A stretch of DNA of 64,000 bases, taken from Geobacter sp. (GTDB lineage: Bacteria > Desulfobacterota > Desulfuromonadia > Geobacterales > DSM-12255). The DNA lies in assembly GCA_009684525.1 (NCBI GenBank), contig WKKR01000004.1, forward strand, positions 124,001-188,000. Reading direction: 5' to 3'. This document shows positions 32,587 to 41,339 of this stretch, in pieces. The position numbers and the translations under genes are program-made. The notes beneath the pieces were generated by a model. The model saw nothing but the letters and a program-made list of their open reading frames with translations, made no database searches and was not told the origin of the DNA. The stretch's first letter is position 1. Every line of letters starts with the position of its first letter.

Positions 32587-32722
32587 TTTGATGTTCCCAA
32601 GACAACATGTTCAACGTGGTGAAGGAATGGGAGCTGGATGGAATTAAAGAACTTGGTCCGGAATCCTGACTTGTCAACTTGGAAGCCAGGCTTCACATCC
32701 TGCATTCAATCCCATATTCCTG

Positions 32723-33442
32723 TTACTTCTGCTTCCGTTTTGCCCCTGGCAAATATCCCTTTGAAGCCAAAACCGCTATGCTGATGAAAAGTATGGAGTA
32801 GATTGCATTAACGGCTATTTCGATAGGTTTAGGCAAGCTTTCCGATTCAATGGTATATCCCGGCAGCAAAATTTGCGCAGCGGTCTCGGCAATAAACCCA
32901 TATAAAATGCTCGCAACAATCATCCATAAACAGAAAAAACTGAATCTTCTCAAGGCGGAAGGATAAGCGAAAGTGCTGTCGTCTTCATGCATCTGCTCTC
33001 TTTCGCCGTATTGGGCAAACTCGGGATCTTTTTCAATTCTCTTGCGGGACAGCACAACCAGTGTCTGCGCAACATGGTCGTGTATGGCCTGATGCTTCTT
33101 GCTGAAGAGCATGACGGCTATCGAAAGAGTACCGAGTAGAGCCTTGGTGTAATACCGCATGAACGAGGCGAACAGCGGGCATTTCCCGCCGGTGTCCTGC
33201 CGTACCACCTGAATTCCGAAGAGGTATTGGCCGAGGGTGAAGCCACATAATGAGACCAATAGCGGCTCAAGAACAAGAAGCGGGGCAAACATGGCAAGGG
33301 CATTCAGCCCCGTCTCCCTGCCAGTGATTGCCGCAATTGCCATCGGACTGAGGATGAACAGAGCCAGCACGAAAACCCCGTCGATAATGCTGGCCTTGAT
33401 CCTGCGGGGGAGAGTTGCGTAAAGGATGTTGGTGCTGAGCAT
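32723..33442 (-). CDS. RDD-family membrane protein
   Basis: A 239-residue membrane protein. The RDD domain spans about residues 10-140 (LPRRIKASIIDGVFVLALFILSP, then GFTLGQYLFGIQVV and HDHVAQTLVVL), and two more membrane segments lie at the C-terminus. RDD proteins are poorly characterised; some are linked to ion or metabolite transport. I prefer the ATG at 33442 (GGGAGA upstream). An earlier ATG at 33481 lies within repeat-derived sequence and has no ribosome site. Confidence 0.78.
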   Translation of the reverse strand: MLSTNILYATLPRRIKASIIDGVFVLALFILSPMAIAAITGRETGLNALAMFAPLLVLEPLLVSLCGFTLGQYLFGIQVVRQDTGGKCPLFASFMRYYTKALLGTLSIAVMLFSKKHQAIHDHVAQTLVVLSRKRIEKDPEFAQYGEREQMHEDDSTFAYPSALRRFSFFCLWMIVASILYGFIAETAAQILLPGYTIESESLPKPIEIAVNAIYSILFISIAVLASKGYLPGAKRKQK

Positions 33443-33486
33443 GTGCTGTAAAGTCTCCCATTTGCCTAACGGAAACGGCATGTTAA

Positions 33487-33665
33487 GACTATTATCAATT
33501 AAATATCACGTCCCCGGAATTCACCACCAAGACTATTATCAATTAAATATCACGTCCCCGGAATTCACCACCTGACCCCGGCGCCCGACGCCGCGACCCG
33601 CGCCCCCCTGTTTGTCTAAAGGAAACGGCATCTTATATCAATTAAATATCACGTCCCCGGAATTC
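33487..33665. repeat. Three direct repeats with core TCAATTAAATATCACGTCCC
   Basis: Units at 33487-33528 and 33531-33572 are identical over 42 bases (GACTATTATC...GAATTCACCACC). A third, 33635-33665, keeps the core ATATCACGTCCCCGGAATTC. GGAAACGGCAT precedes the first and third. The third copy supplies the stop codon and last residues of the gene at 33649. The stretch between the second and third is GC-rich (33573-33620). Confidence 0.9.
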
Positions 33666-34572
33666 CTCCTCTGCCCAATACCGCTTCTATCCTATAAGAA
33701 ATTCGCTTGCTAAAGGAGACGAGGTCTTCCTCCTTCCAAGTGATGCAGTTGTATTGCCTGATGTCAAAATGAAGGTCATCAAGTTGATCTTCCCGACAGG
33801 TCCATATCACCTCAAGACCAAGACCTTTAGCAAACCCAGCTTCGAAGTACACTCCTCCACGGTGCCCTGTGAAGTCGGCGAGGACAAACCTGCTCCGTCT
33901 GATCTGAGCAACTATCTCATCATCAATTTTGTCGTTATGCTCGCGAAGATCCACACGGTGAGGCATGAAGCCTGCGTTTCTTATACCTGTAAAAATAGCA
34001 TTCTCATATATTTGCTGCATCTGAGGGTCAAACCACATTGCCACAAAACCTTGACTACTGTCTTGATTCACTGATCTGAGGGTTTCGAGCCGCGCCCATC
34101 CAACAGGGCCAATCTTTACTCTTGCTGTTCCAATTACAGACCCATGATCGATCAGAAAGGCACTTGATATGAGATAGCCCAAAATCTCGTATAACTCCTC
34201 AACGTTGATTGCCCATGCCATTGCGAGCCAGGATTCATTTTGTTCCAATTGTTCCCCTGCATAGCTTGTCAGTGACTCAAGTTTTAATAGAAATTTGTCA
34301 CAACGTTCATGGAAAGAGGGTGTTGGAATGTTTTTCAAGAAATCAAAGTTATCTGAAGAAACCGTAAAACCGGGGTTTTCTTTCAGCCAACCTGAAATAT
34401 TTGCTAGTTGTCGTGGAGTGAAATGTGGTTCACCCAAACTTTCTGCATTCCTTATCATCCCTAGAGCTGTACCCGTGATTATGTACTCTCCACACCGTGA
34501 GCATATCACTTTTGATTGCTTCTCTAGGTCCCTGTAAGTTATGCCTGACGTGCAAATTGGACAAATTTTCAT
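33649..34572 (-). CDS. Zinc-ribbon protein with a C-terminal nucleoside-deoxyribosyltransferase/TIR-like domain
   Basis: A 307-residue protein. The N-terminus has a zinc ribbon (CPIC near residue 4, CSRCGEY near 24). The middle is helical. Residues about 170-290 look like the nucleoside 2-deoxyribosyltransferase superfamily, which is structurally close to TIR domains: FVAMWFDPQMQQIYENAI, then FVLADFTGHRGGVYFEAGFAKGLG. The Glu of VYFEAGFA is where the family has its nucleophile. Such domains occur in NAD- or nucleotide-degrading defence proteins, so an immune role is plausible but inferred. AGGAG precedes the ATG. AT-richer than its neighbours and bordered by repeats on both sides, it looks acquired; its last residues come from a repeat. 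Confidence 0.72.
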   Translation of the reverse strand: MKICPICTSGITYRDLEKQSKVICSRCGEYIITGTALGMIRNAESLGEPHFTPRQLANISGWLKENPGFTVSSDNFDFLKNIPTPSFHERCDKFLLKLESLTSYAGEQLEQNESWLAMAWAINVEELYEILGYLISSAFLIDHGSVIGTARVKIGPVGWARLETLRSVNQDSSQGFVAMWFDPQMQQIYENAIFTGIRNAGFMPHRVDLREHNDKIDDEIVAQIRRSRFVLADFTGHRGGVYFEAGFAKGLGLEVIWTCREDQLDDLHFDIRQYNCITWKEEDLVSFSKRISYRIEAVLGRGGIPGT

Positions 34573-34584
34573 TTTATACTCCTA

Positions 34585-34626
34585 GGGTTAATCGGGGGAC
34601 ACAGTGGGTTAATCGGGGGACACAGT
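34585..34626. repeat. Tandem 21-bp repeat, GGGTTAATCGGGGGACACAG unit
   Basis: Two perfect head-to-tail copies (34585-34605, 34606-34626) end two bases from the ribosome site of the zinc-ribbon gene. On the minus strand they contain GTGTCCCCC, sharing the GTCCCC core with the repeats at the gene's other end. Confidence 0.9.
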
Positions 34627-34682
34627 GAAATATTCGTGATTGTGCAGGTAAATATCATGATATTACACTTTCCGGACGGACA

Positions 34683-35468
34683 CTATTTTGCGCATTTGGT
34701 CGATTCGCTATATATTGCACCTGCATTCTTCAGATCTGCACATGAAATTGGTGCGAATGTTTCGATTAATCGACCATTTGCAGTTGAATTGTCATATACC
34801 ATGGTGAATGAATATTTCGAACTGCTGAGATCTGCGCCAGTGAAATCGGTCTTTGTGAGATTGGTCCCGACCAAGATTGTCCCGTGAAAAACTGCGCCCT
34901 TGAAATTGAGACCACTAAGGTCCATTCCGTTGAAATTTACGGAAGACAGGTCGGCAAATGAGAAATTTGACTCTCTTAGTTTTGCATCTGTAAAGTCGGC
35001 ATCTTTCAGTTTCGCGCCGGAAAAATCTGTACTTGCTAGATTTGCACCGATGAATTTGCCTTTCTCCACATTAACTTTCTTCATTTCTGCACCTGTCAGG
35101 TTTGCATTAGAGAAATTTCCCTTGTGAATATACGCGCCGGTAAGATGAGCAGAAGTCAGATCCGCTTTTACAAAAATTGCTTCATCGAGACTTGCCTTCA
35201 CCATATCTGTGTTTGTCAGGTTCGCCTGCGTAAAGTCACACTCTCCGCAATCTTCTAATTTTGAGCCAGTCAAATCTGAATCAATGAAATTCGACCCATC
35301 AAATTTGATATTTCTGAGATCTTCACCTTTGAGATCTGCTTTCTCAAAATTACAGTCCTCGCATTCACCTAATGTTTTTGCCTTTTCAATAACTATTCTG
35401 TCAAAAGCGTAGCCATAGGTACCAACTGTCATCAAAAACACAATAGTTACCGCAAACGCATTTCTCAT
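34683..35468 (-). CDS. Exported pentapeptide-repeat protein
   Basis: A 261-residue protein with a signal peptide (residues 1-21) and about 30 tandem A(D/N)LxX-type pentapeptides from residue 40 to 225 (FEKADLKGEDL, ADLTSAHLTGA, ANLTGAEMKKV, ADLSSVNFNGM). They predict a right-handed quadrilateral beta-helix. Two Cys pairs (CEDC, CGEC) and two C-terminal cysteines could form disulfides in the periplasm. Cytoplasmic relatives mimic DNA; an exported one is more likely structural. Function unknown. AT-rich compared with the flanking operon. Confidence 0.85.
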   Translation of the reverse strand: MRNAFAVTIVFLMTVGTYGYAFDRIVIEKAKTLGECEDCNFEKADLKGEDLRNIKFDGSNFIDSDLTGSKLEDCGECDFTQANLTNTDMVKASLDEAIFVKADLTSAHLTGAYIHKGNFSNANLTGAEMKKVNVEKGKFIGANLASTDFSGAKLKDADFTDAKLRESNFSFADLSSVNFNGMDLSGLNFKGAVFHGTILVGTNLTKTDFTGADLSSSKYSFTMVYDNSTANGRLIETFAPISCADLKNAGAIYSESTKCAK

Positions 35469-35567
35469 ATCTCCCCCTGGAAGTGGTATATAGTTCCCTT
35501 CAATTGGCTCCGCAATGCATCACATGCAGGGGCACCAAAGTCTTCCAAGTCGACAAGTTAAATCCCC

Positions 35568-36428
35568 TCAAAACGCCGACTGCTGCATCTTCCTCTTCTG
35601 CGCCTCGGCCTGGGCAAGCGCTATAACCCGTTCGACAAAGCTGTCGAACCAGTTCTTCAGGGTATAGGTGAGGGCTTCGCCGGTCTTCTCGATCTCCGTC
35701 TGCCCCAGGTCTGTCTCGTAGAACCCGATGTATGCCGCCAGTTCAGCGTCGGTGATGTTCCGGTAGGTGTAATAGGACTCCAGCACCATCTGCTCGCGCA
35801 GGCCGCTCTCGATGGTCGTCCGCAACCCGTCGATCTCCCGGTAGGCGTCTTCCGGCACCCCCTGCCGGTCCGCCGGCAGTGCCGCGTTCGTGGCTTCCAG
35901 CATCCCCATCATGACTTCGATGAGGATATCCGCCGTCAGTTCTGCCATGTGGGTTGCCTGCTCCACCCCCTGGATGAGTTCTATCCGTTGCTGCGACGGC
36001 GGATTGTCCTGCAGGTCGGCGAGGTAGCGGAGCATCTCCGCCCGGCTTTCCGCACCCGAAGCGTTCGTTTCCTCGCGGGTGATCTTCCGGGCCAGCGGGC
36101 TTTCCAGCCACCGCAGCATTTCCCGAAGATAGGGCTCGTCCGTGCTGACCAGCAGGAAGGCGGAGAGGTCCTCCTCGGCCTGCCTGACGTCGAAGGATTC
36201 CTTCATCATCCGGTAGACCTTCTGCTCCGCTTCCGAATTTTTCGAGGTCAGGCTCTTCTGGTTGGCGAGCGCATCGAAGGTGCCGGGAACGGAGGCAAGC
36301 GCCTCGCTCAACCCGGACAGCTCGATATAGCGGGCAACCAGCTCCTCGTGGGTATCCGCAGCAGCGAGAGCCGGGAAGACCAACATGACCAGGCAGATCA
36401 GCGACAACAACCAGCGGCGACAATGCAT
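35568..36428 (-). CDS. DUF2059-domain exported protein
   Basis: A 286-residue protein with a signal peptide (residues 1-24, ending ALAAAD) and a helical body. The C-terminal DUF2059 region includes TDAELAAYIGFYETDLGQTEIEKT and LKNWFDSFVERVIALAQ. Its function is unknown. The ATG at 36428 follows GAGGAG. It is the last gene of a minus-strand run that starts with the leader RNA at 39.5 kb, 44 bases after the Sel1-type gene. Relics of its 3' end occur at 32434 and 57593. Confidence 0.85.
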   Translation of the reverse strand: MHCRRWLLSLICLVMLVFPALAAADTHEELVARYIELSGLSEALASVPGTFDALANQKSLTSKNSEAEQKVYRMMKESFDVRQAEEDLSAFLLVSTDEPYLREMLRWLESPLARKITREETNASGAESRAEMLRYLADLQDNPPSQQRIELIQGVEQATHMAELTADILIEVMMGMLEATNAALPADRQGVPEDAYREIDGLRTTIESGLREQMVLESYYTYRNITDAELAAYIGFYETDLGQTEIEKTGEALTYTLKNWFDSFVERVIALAQAEAQKRKMQQSAF

Positions 36429-36472
36429 CTGAAGCTCCTCTGTTTCATTTAAATGCGGAAAACTTTTTCCGA

Positions 36473-38578
36473 TCATTGCCGCTGATACCCTTCCGCGGCC
36501 TTGCTTGCCTCTTCGCAGGTTTTGAAGATCATCACCCGCATGTCCGTAAATTCAGTATGCTGCTCCTCCGGCTGTGCCACCATTCCGAGACGGACCTTCA
36601 CCCCGTCGAAGGCATTCGCTTCGACCTTATGCACCTTGTACCAGGGAACCGGTTGTGCACTCACCGGCAGAGGGCCCACCAGCCCCATGTAGATCCGCTG
36701 ACTCTCCTCGAAAGTGCCGTTCATCATGCTGGCCATCAAAAAAGGAGCTGCTTTCCCGTTCTGCTCGGTAGGCGGCAGTCGCAGGCGCATGCCAATCAGC
36801 ACACAGCCGTCAGTGGCAGGCGTGACTTTCATCTTTGCAGTAGCGTCTCCTTTGCCCTTTATCGTAAGGGTTGTGCCGTCGAAAGAGGCACCGCCGGACA
36901 GTGCCCACGTGATGCCCGTCAGCAGATTGCCGGTGGGAAGCTTGAGCTGGGGCGCTGCTACAAACACCACCGGCGGCACTTGCTTGAATTCCGGTACCTT
37001 GATGGTAGAGGGATCGATCGGCCTGACCTCGGCGGCTCTCATGTTGGCGTTGATGGCGGCCCGCAACTGACTGATCTCCTTCTCGGCTTCGCCAAGCTGC
37101 TCTGGAGTGAGCTTGGCGGCGATTTCCTTTACATGCGGATCTTTCCATTGCGTGACCAAGCTATACCAGACATAGGCCTTGATTAGATCCGGGGCGAGTT
37201 CGTTACCGCTCATGTACATACGACCGAGTGAGCTTGCGGCATTGCTGTCCCCCTGCATGGCTGCAATGTAGTCCCAGCGGGCGGCCTCCGCATATTGCCG
37301 CTGTCCATCCTTCTCCGTGTTGAAGTAATACGATGCCAGCAATAACTGCGCGTAACGATGCCCCTGCAGAGCGGCTTTCTTAAACCAGATCACCGACTCA
37401 TTCAGGTCCTTCTTGACCACATCTCCACGTTCCAGCATTAGGCCCACCTGGTATTGACATTCGGCATCCCCCTTTTCGGCACAGAGGAATTGCTGCCGAA
37501 AGTCCTCCGTGCCGTTGGCAAATGTCGTGTCCCATGCGGTCTTCTCGCCGGCAAATGCCCAATCGCGCCATTTCAGGAACTCAGCCGGCCGAAGCAGATA
37601 GTTCCAGGATTCCAGATAGGGACGGTCGCCGATCTCCCGAAACAGCGCCCGTGCCGTTTCCCGATCGCCGGCGCGGCAGGCTACTTCGCAGTACATGTTC
37701 AGTAAGATGGGCGAGCGGGGAGCCTTGCGGCGCAGGTCCTCGAAGCCCTGCTTGACCAGTTGCCAGGGAATGCGGTCCTTTTCGAATGAAGTGAATTCCA
37801 GCCCCCAGTATGTTGCCACGATGATGGCATAGATACCCTTCACGCCCAGTTCCGGCGGCAGGCTGGCGGTCTTGCTCAGGAACTCCTGCAACTCTGCCAT
37901 GCTGCCGTGCCAGCTCGGACGGAGATAGCCTGCCTTGGTTTGGTAATAATAGAGGTTGTACTCGGGGAACGATGAGGTTGCCTCATTGAACAGCGACTCG
38001 AAATGGAACCGGTCCATACCCTGATAGACGCCGAGGGAGAGGAGGATATCGTAGCGCTGCGGGCAGTCGTCGGCCAGTTTTTTTGGCTTTATTGAAGCAT
38101 AATCGTACGCCTTCTGCAGCCGCTCGCGGAACAGTCGCCACCCTTCCGGCGTGACCTTGTCGGCATAATCGCCGCCGCGCCCCTGCCATCCGTACGCCAT
38201 CCAGGCGGTTGCCGCGGCGGTTCGCGCCGTTACCGAATCGGGATAGCGCGCCAGCCAGCTGTCGAAACGGGACAGGAAACGCTGCCACCCTTCATCCGAC
38301 CTATTTCGCGGATGGGCGAAGCCATCATAGAAACTGTACAGCTGCCATGTTCCATCAGGAAATTTTGCTTTTTCTGACCTGAGCTTCACAGCCATCTCTT
38401 CAAGAGCGCTGAAATTGTCCTGATAGAAGAGGGCCGTCACCTGACGCTTGAAATGACCCTTGGCAACGGGCCCGTCCGCCAGTTCCGCCGCCTCAAAAGC
38501 CGCTGCCCGATGCCCACCTCCAGCAATACAGAGCATTATCACGAACAGTATCAACGTGTACTGCCTGACTACGTTCAT
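36473..38578 (-). CDS. Large exported Sel1-repeat/DUF4034-like protein
   Basis: A 701-residue protein with a signal peptide (about residues 1-27). A helical TPR-like region (40-390) resembles DUF4034 proteins, and Sel1-type repeats follow (about 390-480: AECQYQVGLMLERGD, YAQLLLASYYFN, AASSLGRMYMSG). A C-terminal beta-rich domain (about 540-700) ends TDMRVMIFKTCEEASKAA. Sel1 repeats usually mediate protein contacts. The ATG at 38578 with GGAAA upstream is used; the frame is open 12 codons further. A deleted relic of its 3' end is found at 42021-42152. Confidence 0.82.
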   Translation of the reverse strand: MNVVRQYTLILFVIMLCIAGGGHRAAAFEAAELADGPVAKGHFKRQVTALFYQDNFSALEEMAVKLRSEKAKFPDGTWQLYSFYDGFAHPRNRSDEGWQRFLSRFDSWLARYPDSVTARTAAATAWMAYGWQGRGGDYADKVTPEGWRLFRERLQKAYDYASIKPKKLADDCPQRYDILLSLGVYQGMDRFHFESLFNEATSSFPEYNLYYYQTKAGYLRPSWHGSMAELQEFLSKTASLPPELGVKGIYAIIVATYWGLEFTSFEKDRIPWQLVKQGFEDLRRKAPRSPILLNMYCEVACRAGDRETARALFREIGDRPYLESWNYLLRPAEFLKWRDWAFAGEKTAWDTTFANGTEDFRQQFLCAEKGDAECQYQVGLMLERGDVVKKDLNESVIWFKKAALQGHRYAQLLLASYYFNTEKDGQRQYAEAARWDYIAAMQGDSNAASSLGRMYMSGNELAPDLIKAYVWYSLVTQWKDPHVKEIAAKLTPEQLGEAEKEISQLRAAINANMRAAEVRPIDPSTIKVPEFKQVPPVVFVAAPQLKLPTGNLLTGITWALSGGASFDGTTLTIKGKGDATAKMKVTPATDGCVLIGMRLRLPPTEQNGKAAPFLMASMMNGTFEESQRIYMGLVGPLPVSAQPVPWYKVHKVEANAFDGVKVRLGMVAQPEEQHTEFTDMRVMIFKTCEEASKAAEGYQRQ

Positions 38579-38658
38579 GTTTTCCTTCCTTGTCAGAAAA
38601 AATGTTGACCGCATCGAACCACCGAGGGGACACCCCCATCCCTATTTTCCCGGTGGCA

Positions 38659-39408
38659 TTACGGGGCAAAAAGCGACGCAGGGATCTTCCCGTTGACGCT
38701 GATCTCGCTCAGGTCGATCTCCGACAGCTTGACGTCGCCGGCATAGTTGGTCAACCGATGGGGGAAGAGCACCCCGTCCACGGCCCGGAAGTCGCCGTAT
38801 TCCGTAGCCAGCTCGCCGACGCCCATGCCGCCCATGGCAAAGCGCGAAGAGACCCTGACGATCAGACGGCTCTTGGTGTCGATGAAGACGTGCAGTTCCG
38901 GCGCGTTCTTCAGTCTGAGGTTCAACTGGTAGGTCTCGCGGTTGCCGAGCTTGTGCACGCCGCCATAGCTGACCGGGTAGCTCCCGTCGGCAAACCCCAT
39001 CGGCAGGTCAAGGTAGCAGTACTGGTAGACCATCGACTGGACCATGACCGGATTCGACGCTTCGAAGCCGCTCCGGCCCAGCTGCCAGCCGCGGCCGCCG
39101 TCGAGGATGCGTACCTCCCCTTCCTGGCCGGGCATGATCTCGATACGCAGCTTGCCGGGGCGCTCCAGGTAACGGGCATAGGCGCCGCTCCTCCCGGTCA
39201 TGAACTCGGCGATGCTGCCCGTGGCCTTCACCGACCTGATCTTCGCAACGGCCTTTGTGCCGCCATAGGCCTGCAGCACCGAACCGACGATCTCCACGGC
39301 GCGGTCCGGCGACCGGACTTCTGCCGCGCAGTTGCCGGAAAAAAAGGCAACCAGCACGGCAAGGCCGATGCCCGCCACTCTTCCGTACCTGGCATGTCGT
39401 GCAATCAT
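38659..39408 (-). CDS. LolA-like outer-membrane lipoprotein-sorting-type protein
   Basis: A 249-residue protein with a signal peptide (about residues 1-28) and a LolA/LolB-like half-barrel pattern: VGSVLQAYGGTKAVAKIRSVKATG, alternating strands through LRIEIMPGQEGEVRILDGGRGW, LHVFIDTKSRLIVRV and VDGVLFPHRLTNYAG. Members bind lipids or lipoproteins in the periplasm; the specific cargo is unknown. It is the first gene behind leader copy 1 (terminator about 85 bases upstream) and probably heads an operon with the Sel1 and DUF2059 genes. Confidence 0.78.
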   Translation of the reverse strand: MIARHARYGRVAGIGLAVLVAFFSGNCAAEVRSPDRAVEIVGSVLQAYGGTKAVAKIRSVKATGSIAEFMTGRSGAYARYLERPGKLRIEIMPGQEGEVRILDGGRGWQLGRSGFEASNPVMVQSMVYQYCYLDLPMGFADGSYPVSYGGVHKLGNRETYQLNLRLKNAPELHVFIDTKSRLIVRVSSRFAMGGMGVGELATEYGDFRAVDGVLFPHRLTNYAGDVKLSEIDLSEISVNGKIPASLFAP

Positions 39409-39492
39409 CGCCCTACCCCCCCCGCTAAAACTGGCTATTGCAGGCAGCGTCAATCCCCAACTTGCATGCTGCCCGGATATCGGCCTTAAAAC

Positions 39493-39790
39493 AAAAAAGC
39501 CGCGCCAGTCAGCTCTTTACTGACCAACGCGGCCTTGAATCCTCCGGGAATTGCTGCCCTCGCCCTTGCATCCTCATCCCTTCACATAAGCAGTGAAATA
39601 ATAAGGATTACTACACCAGTTATTTCGGTTTTGCAAGGGCAATTGTAGTCATCAATACACATTAGTACTGCGACTCTCGACAAAGCAGTAACGATTAGCC
39701 GTGGTTAGTCAGTAGTACTAACCGCTGTGTCATGCCAATAGTTGAATCATGAGAGATAATAATACAATTTGATGCACATTGTCATAAAAT
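39493..39790 (-). promoter_or_regulatory. Leader RNA element, copy 1 (promoter, structured leader, terminator)
   Basis: Read on the minus strand: a promoter-like ATGACA and TATTAT pair (about 39758-39785), then a leader with helix P1 GCCCTTGC/GCAAGGGC (39633-39640 with 39562-39569). P1 encloses hairpin P2 ATCCTT/GAGGAT capped by TTCAC/GTGAA and loop TGCTTAT. A linker with AATTCCCGGAGGATTC leads to a terminator (stem arms 39520-39533 and 39499-39512, T run 39493-39498). Two further copies at 52.6 and 57.9 kb keep this order. Terminator plus aptamer-like P1/P2 suggests transcription attenuation of the LolA-like operon. It matches no riboswitch I know. Confidence 0.75.
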
Positions 39791-39938
39791 GCCCTGTCCT
39801 CACCTTGATCGGCCTGAAGAAAGTGCCCTCTGGCTCGGGTTCGGGGCATTTGTCAATCATGGCTTCCCCTGTATAATTACATGAGAATCGGCGAAATCAT
39901 GAAGAATACAGGATTAATAAGAGCGGGGGGATAGTCGA

Positions 39939-40580
39939 ATGATTTTGAGGTTATCGTGGCAACTGGCCCTTCTTCTCCTTCTCGGTTCGGTTTCGTGCGC
40001 CGATGGATTTGTGTTCGACGTTTGGAAATCCGGAATGAAAATCGCCAAGGTCATCGAGGTTGGAAAGGAGAAAGGCGCTTCAGTTGAATTGGACAGTGGA
40101 GGGTTCTCTTTTTTCGGGAAAAGTGAGCCGGAGGAGTTGGCGGTAAGGGTGGAGTACCGCAGCGAAACCAAGCTCATGGGTTATGACGCAAAAATACTCT
40201 TTTCCTTTACGCCGGAGAGCCGTCTGCTACACACACTTCGTGTGACGATCGTCCTGCCGCTCTCATCGGAAAAGGCCGACATGGAGGTGCTGGCTGATAC
40301 CATTGCACGGCAGCTCGACAAAAAATACAAGGACCAGAGCGAACCTACGGCAGACAGCCTTGTCGGGCAACTGGTAGATAAGATGCGTAATGTACAGCGC
40401 CATGCCTGGAAAGGTGGCGGAGACATGGTTACTATGGAATCGAACTGGAAGATGATCGGTGGCGACGTCGTGATCATCTATGTGGACGAAAAGCTTGCCG
40501 AGAAGGCAGGCATTGAGGATCGGCACATTCGTGAAAAGCGGCTCGAACGTTCCTCTGGCGGCGACCGGAGCAAGTTCTGA
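39939..40580 (+). CDS. Exported hypothetical protein
   Basis: A 213-residue protein with a hydrophobic N-terminus (SWQLALLLLLGSVSC); the Cys at residue 20 might be lipidated, though the lipobox is imperfect. The rest is a mixed alpha/beta body (SGMKIAKVIEVGKEKG, DMEVLADTIARQLDKKY) with a basic C-terminus. I do not recognise the family. The GGGGGG stretch before the ATG serves as ribosome site. It is the first of three plus-strand genes set between minus-strand operons. Confidence 0.65.
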   Translation: MILRLSWQLALLLLLGSVSCADGFVFDVWKSGMKIAKVIEVGKEKGASVELDSGGFSFFGKSEPEELAVRVEYRSETKLMGYDAKILFSFTPESRLLHTLRVTIVLPLSSEKADMEVLADTIARQLDKKYKDQSEPTADSLVGQLVDKMRNVQRHAWKGGGDMVTMESNWKMIGGDVVIIYVDEKLAEKAGIEDRHIREKRLERSSGGDRSKF

Positions 40581-40687
40581 TGCCGGCATGAATGTTCAAT
40601 CGAAGACTTGAACGCATAACGGCAAGAAGCTGTCAGTAGACAACCATATTTCCACAATCAATCGTGGTTACGAAAGGGGAATATACC

Positions 40688-41290
40688 ATGACAACGGAAA
40701 AGAACGCACCGGCGGCATCATCCAGCCAGGAGGGCAACGATTCTCAAGCGAAGAAACCGGCGCCCAAACCGCCGTCGGACAACAAGGTATTGAAATACTG
40801 GTATCTCATCGTAATCCTTCTACTCATTGTTGCCGTGGCCGGGACCTATGTCTGGAAGAACATGGAGGTGGCCAGGGCCAAAGCCGACCTGACGCAAAGA
40901 GCCGAACAGGTTATCGACGAGCAGAACAAAACATATCTTCAGCTTGTTGCAGTTCCATTGGCCTGGGCGGTGCGTAGCGAGATGATCAGGGACAATTACG
41001 ATCAGGTCAACCAGTATCTGGCACAATTCATCAAAGAAAAAAACATGAAGGAACTTGTCGTCGCCAGACCTGATGGCAAGGTAATGGCGGCAACGAACAA
41101 GAAACTCGAAGGCGCCTCCATTACGGACTCCTTCCCGGCAGAGGTGCTGCAAGTGGAGAGCACTACCCTCACTACCCGGGATAATGGTGAAATCATGGTT
41201 GTGTCGCCGGTCATGGGCCTGAGCGAGAAGGTGGGGGTCCTGATCCTCGTCTACAAGCCGGTCACCCTTGGCCTTGGGCCGAACCCGTGA
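40688..41290 (+). CDS. Single-pass membrane protein with a possible sensor-type outer domain
   Basis: A 200-residue protein. Residues 1-35 are hydrophilic and Lys/Pro-rich, residues about 36-57 form one membrane helix (YWYLIVILLLIVAVAGTYVW), and the rest would be periplasmic. That part has a helix, then a PAS/Cache-like pattern (MKELVVARPDGKVMAATNKKLEG and IMVVSPVMGLSEKVGVLILVY). No signalling output domain is attached. AAAGGGG precedes the ATG at 40688; an in-frame GTG lies eight codons upstream. Confidence 0.7.
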   Translation: MTTEKNAPAASSSQEGNDSQAKKPAPKPPSDNKVLKYWYLIVILLLIVAVAGTYVWKNMEVARAKADLTQRAEQVIDEQNKTYLQLVAVPLAWAVRSEMIRDNYDQVNQYLAQFIKEKNMKELVVARPDGKVMAATNKKLEGASITDSFPAEVLQVESTTLTTRDNGEIMVVSPVMGLSEKVGVLILVYKPVTLGLGPNP

Positions 41291-41339
41291 GGACGTCGGG
41301 AGATCCATTGACGGTACCAATCCCACAGGAGGTTAACAA

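Noticed and set aside
39493-39790. Leader element as a GEMM, cobalamin, TPP, glycine or fluoride riboswitch
   Set aside because: The invariant bases of these classes that I know are absent; the shared pattern is instead the P1/P2 architecture described.
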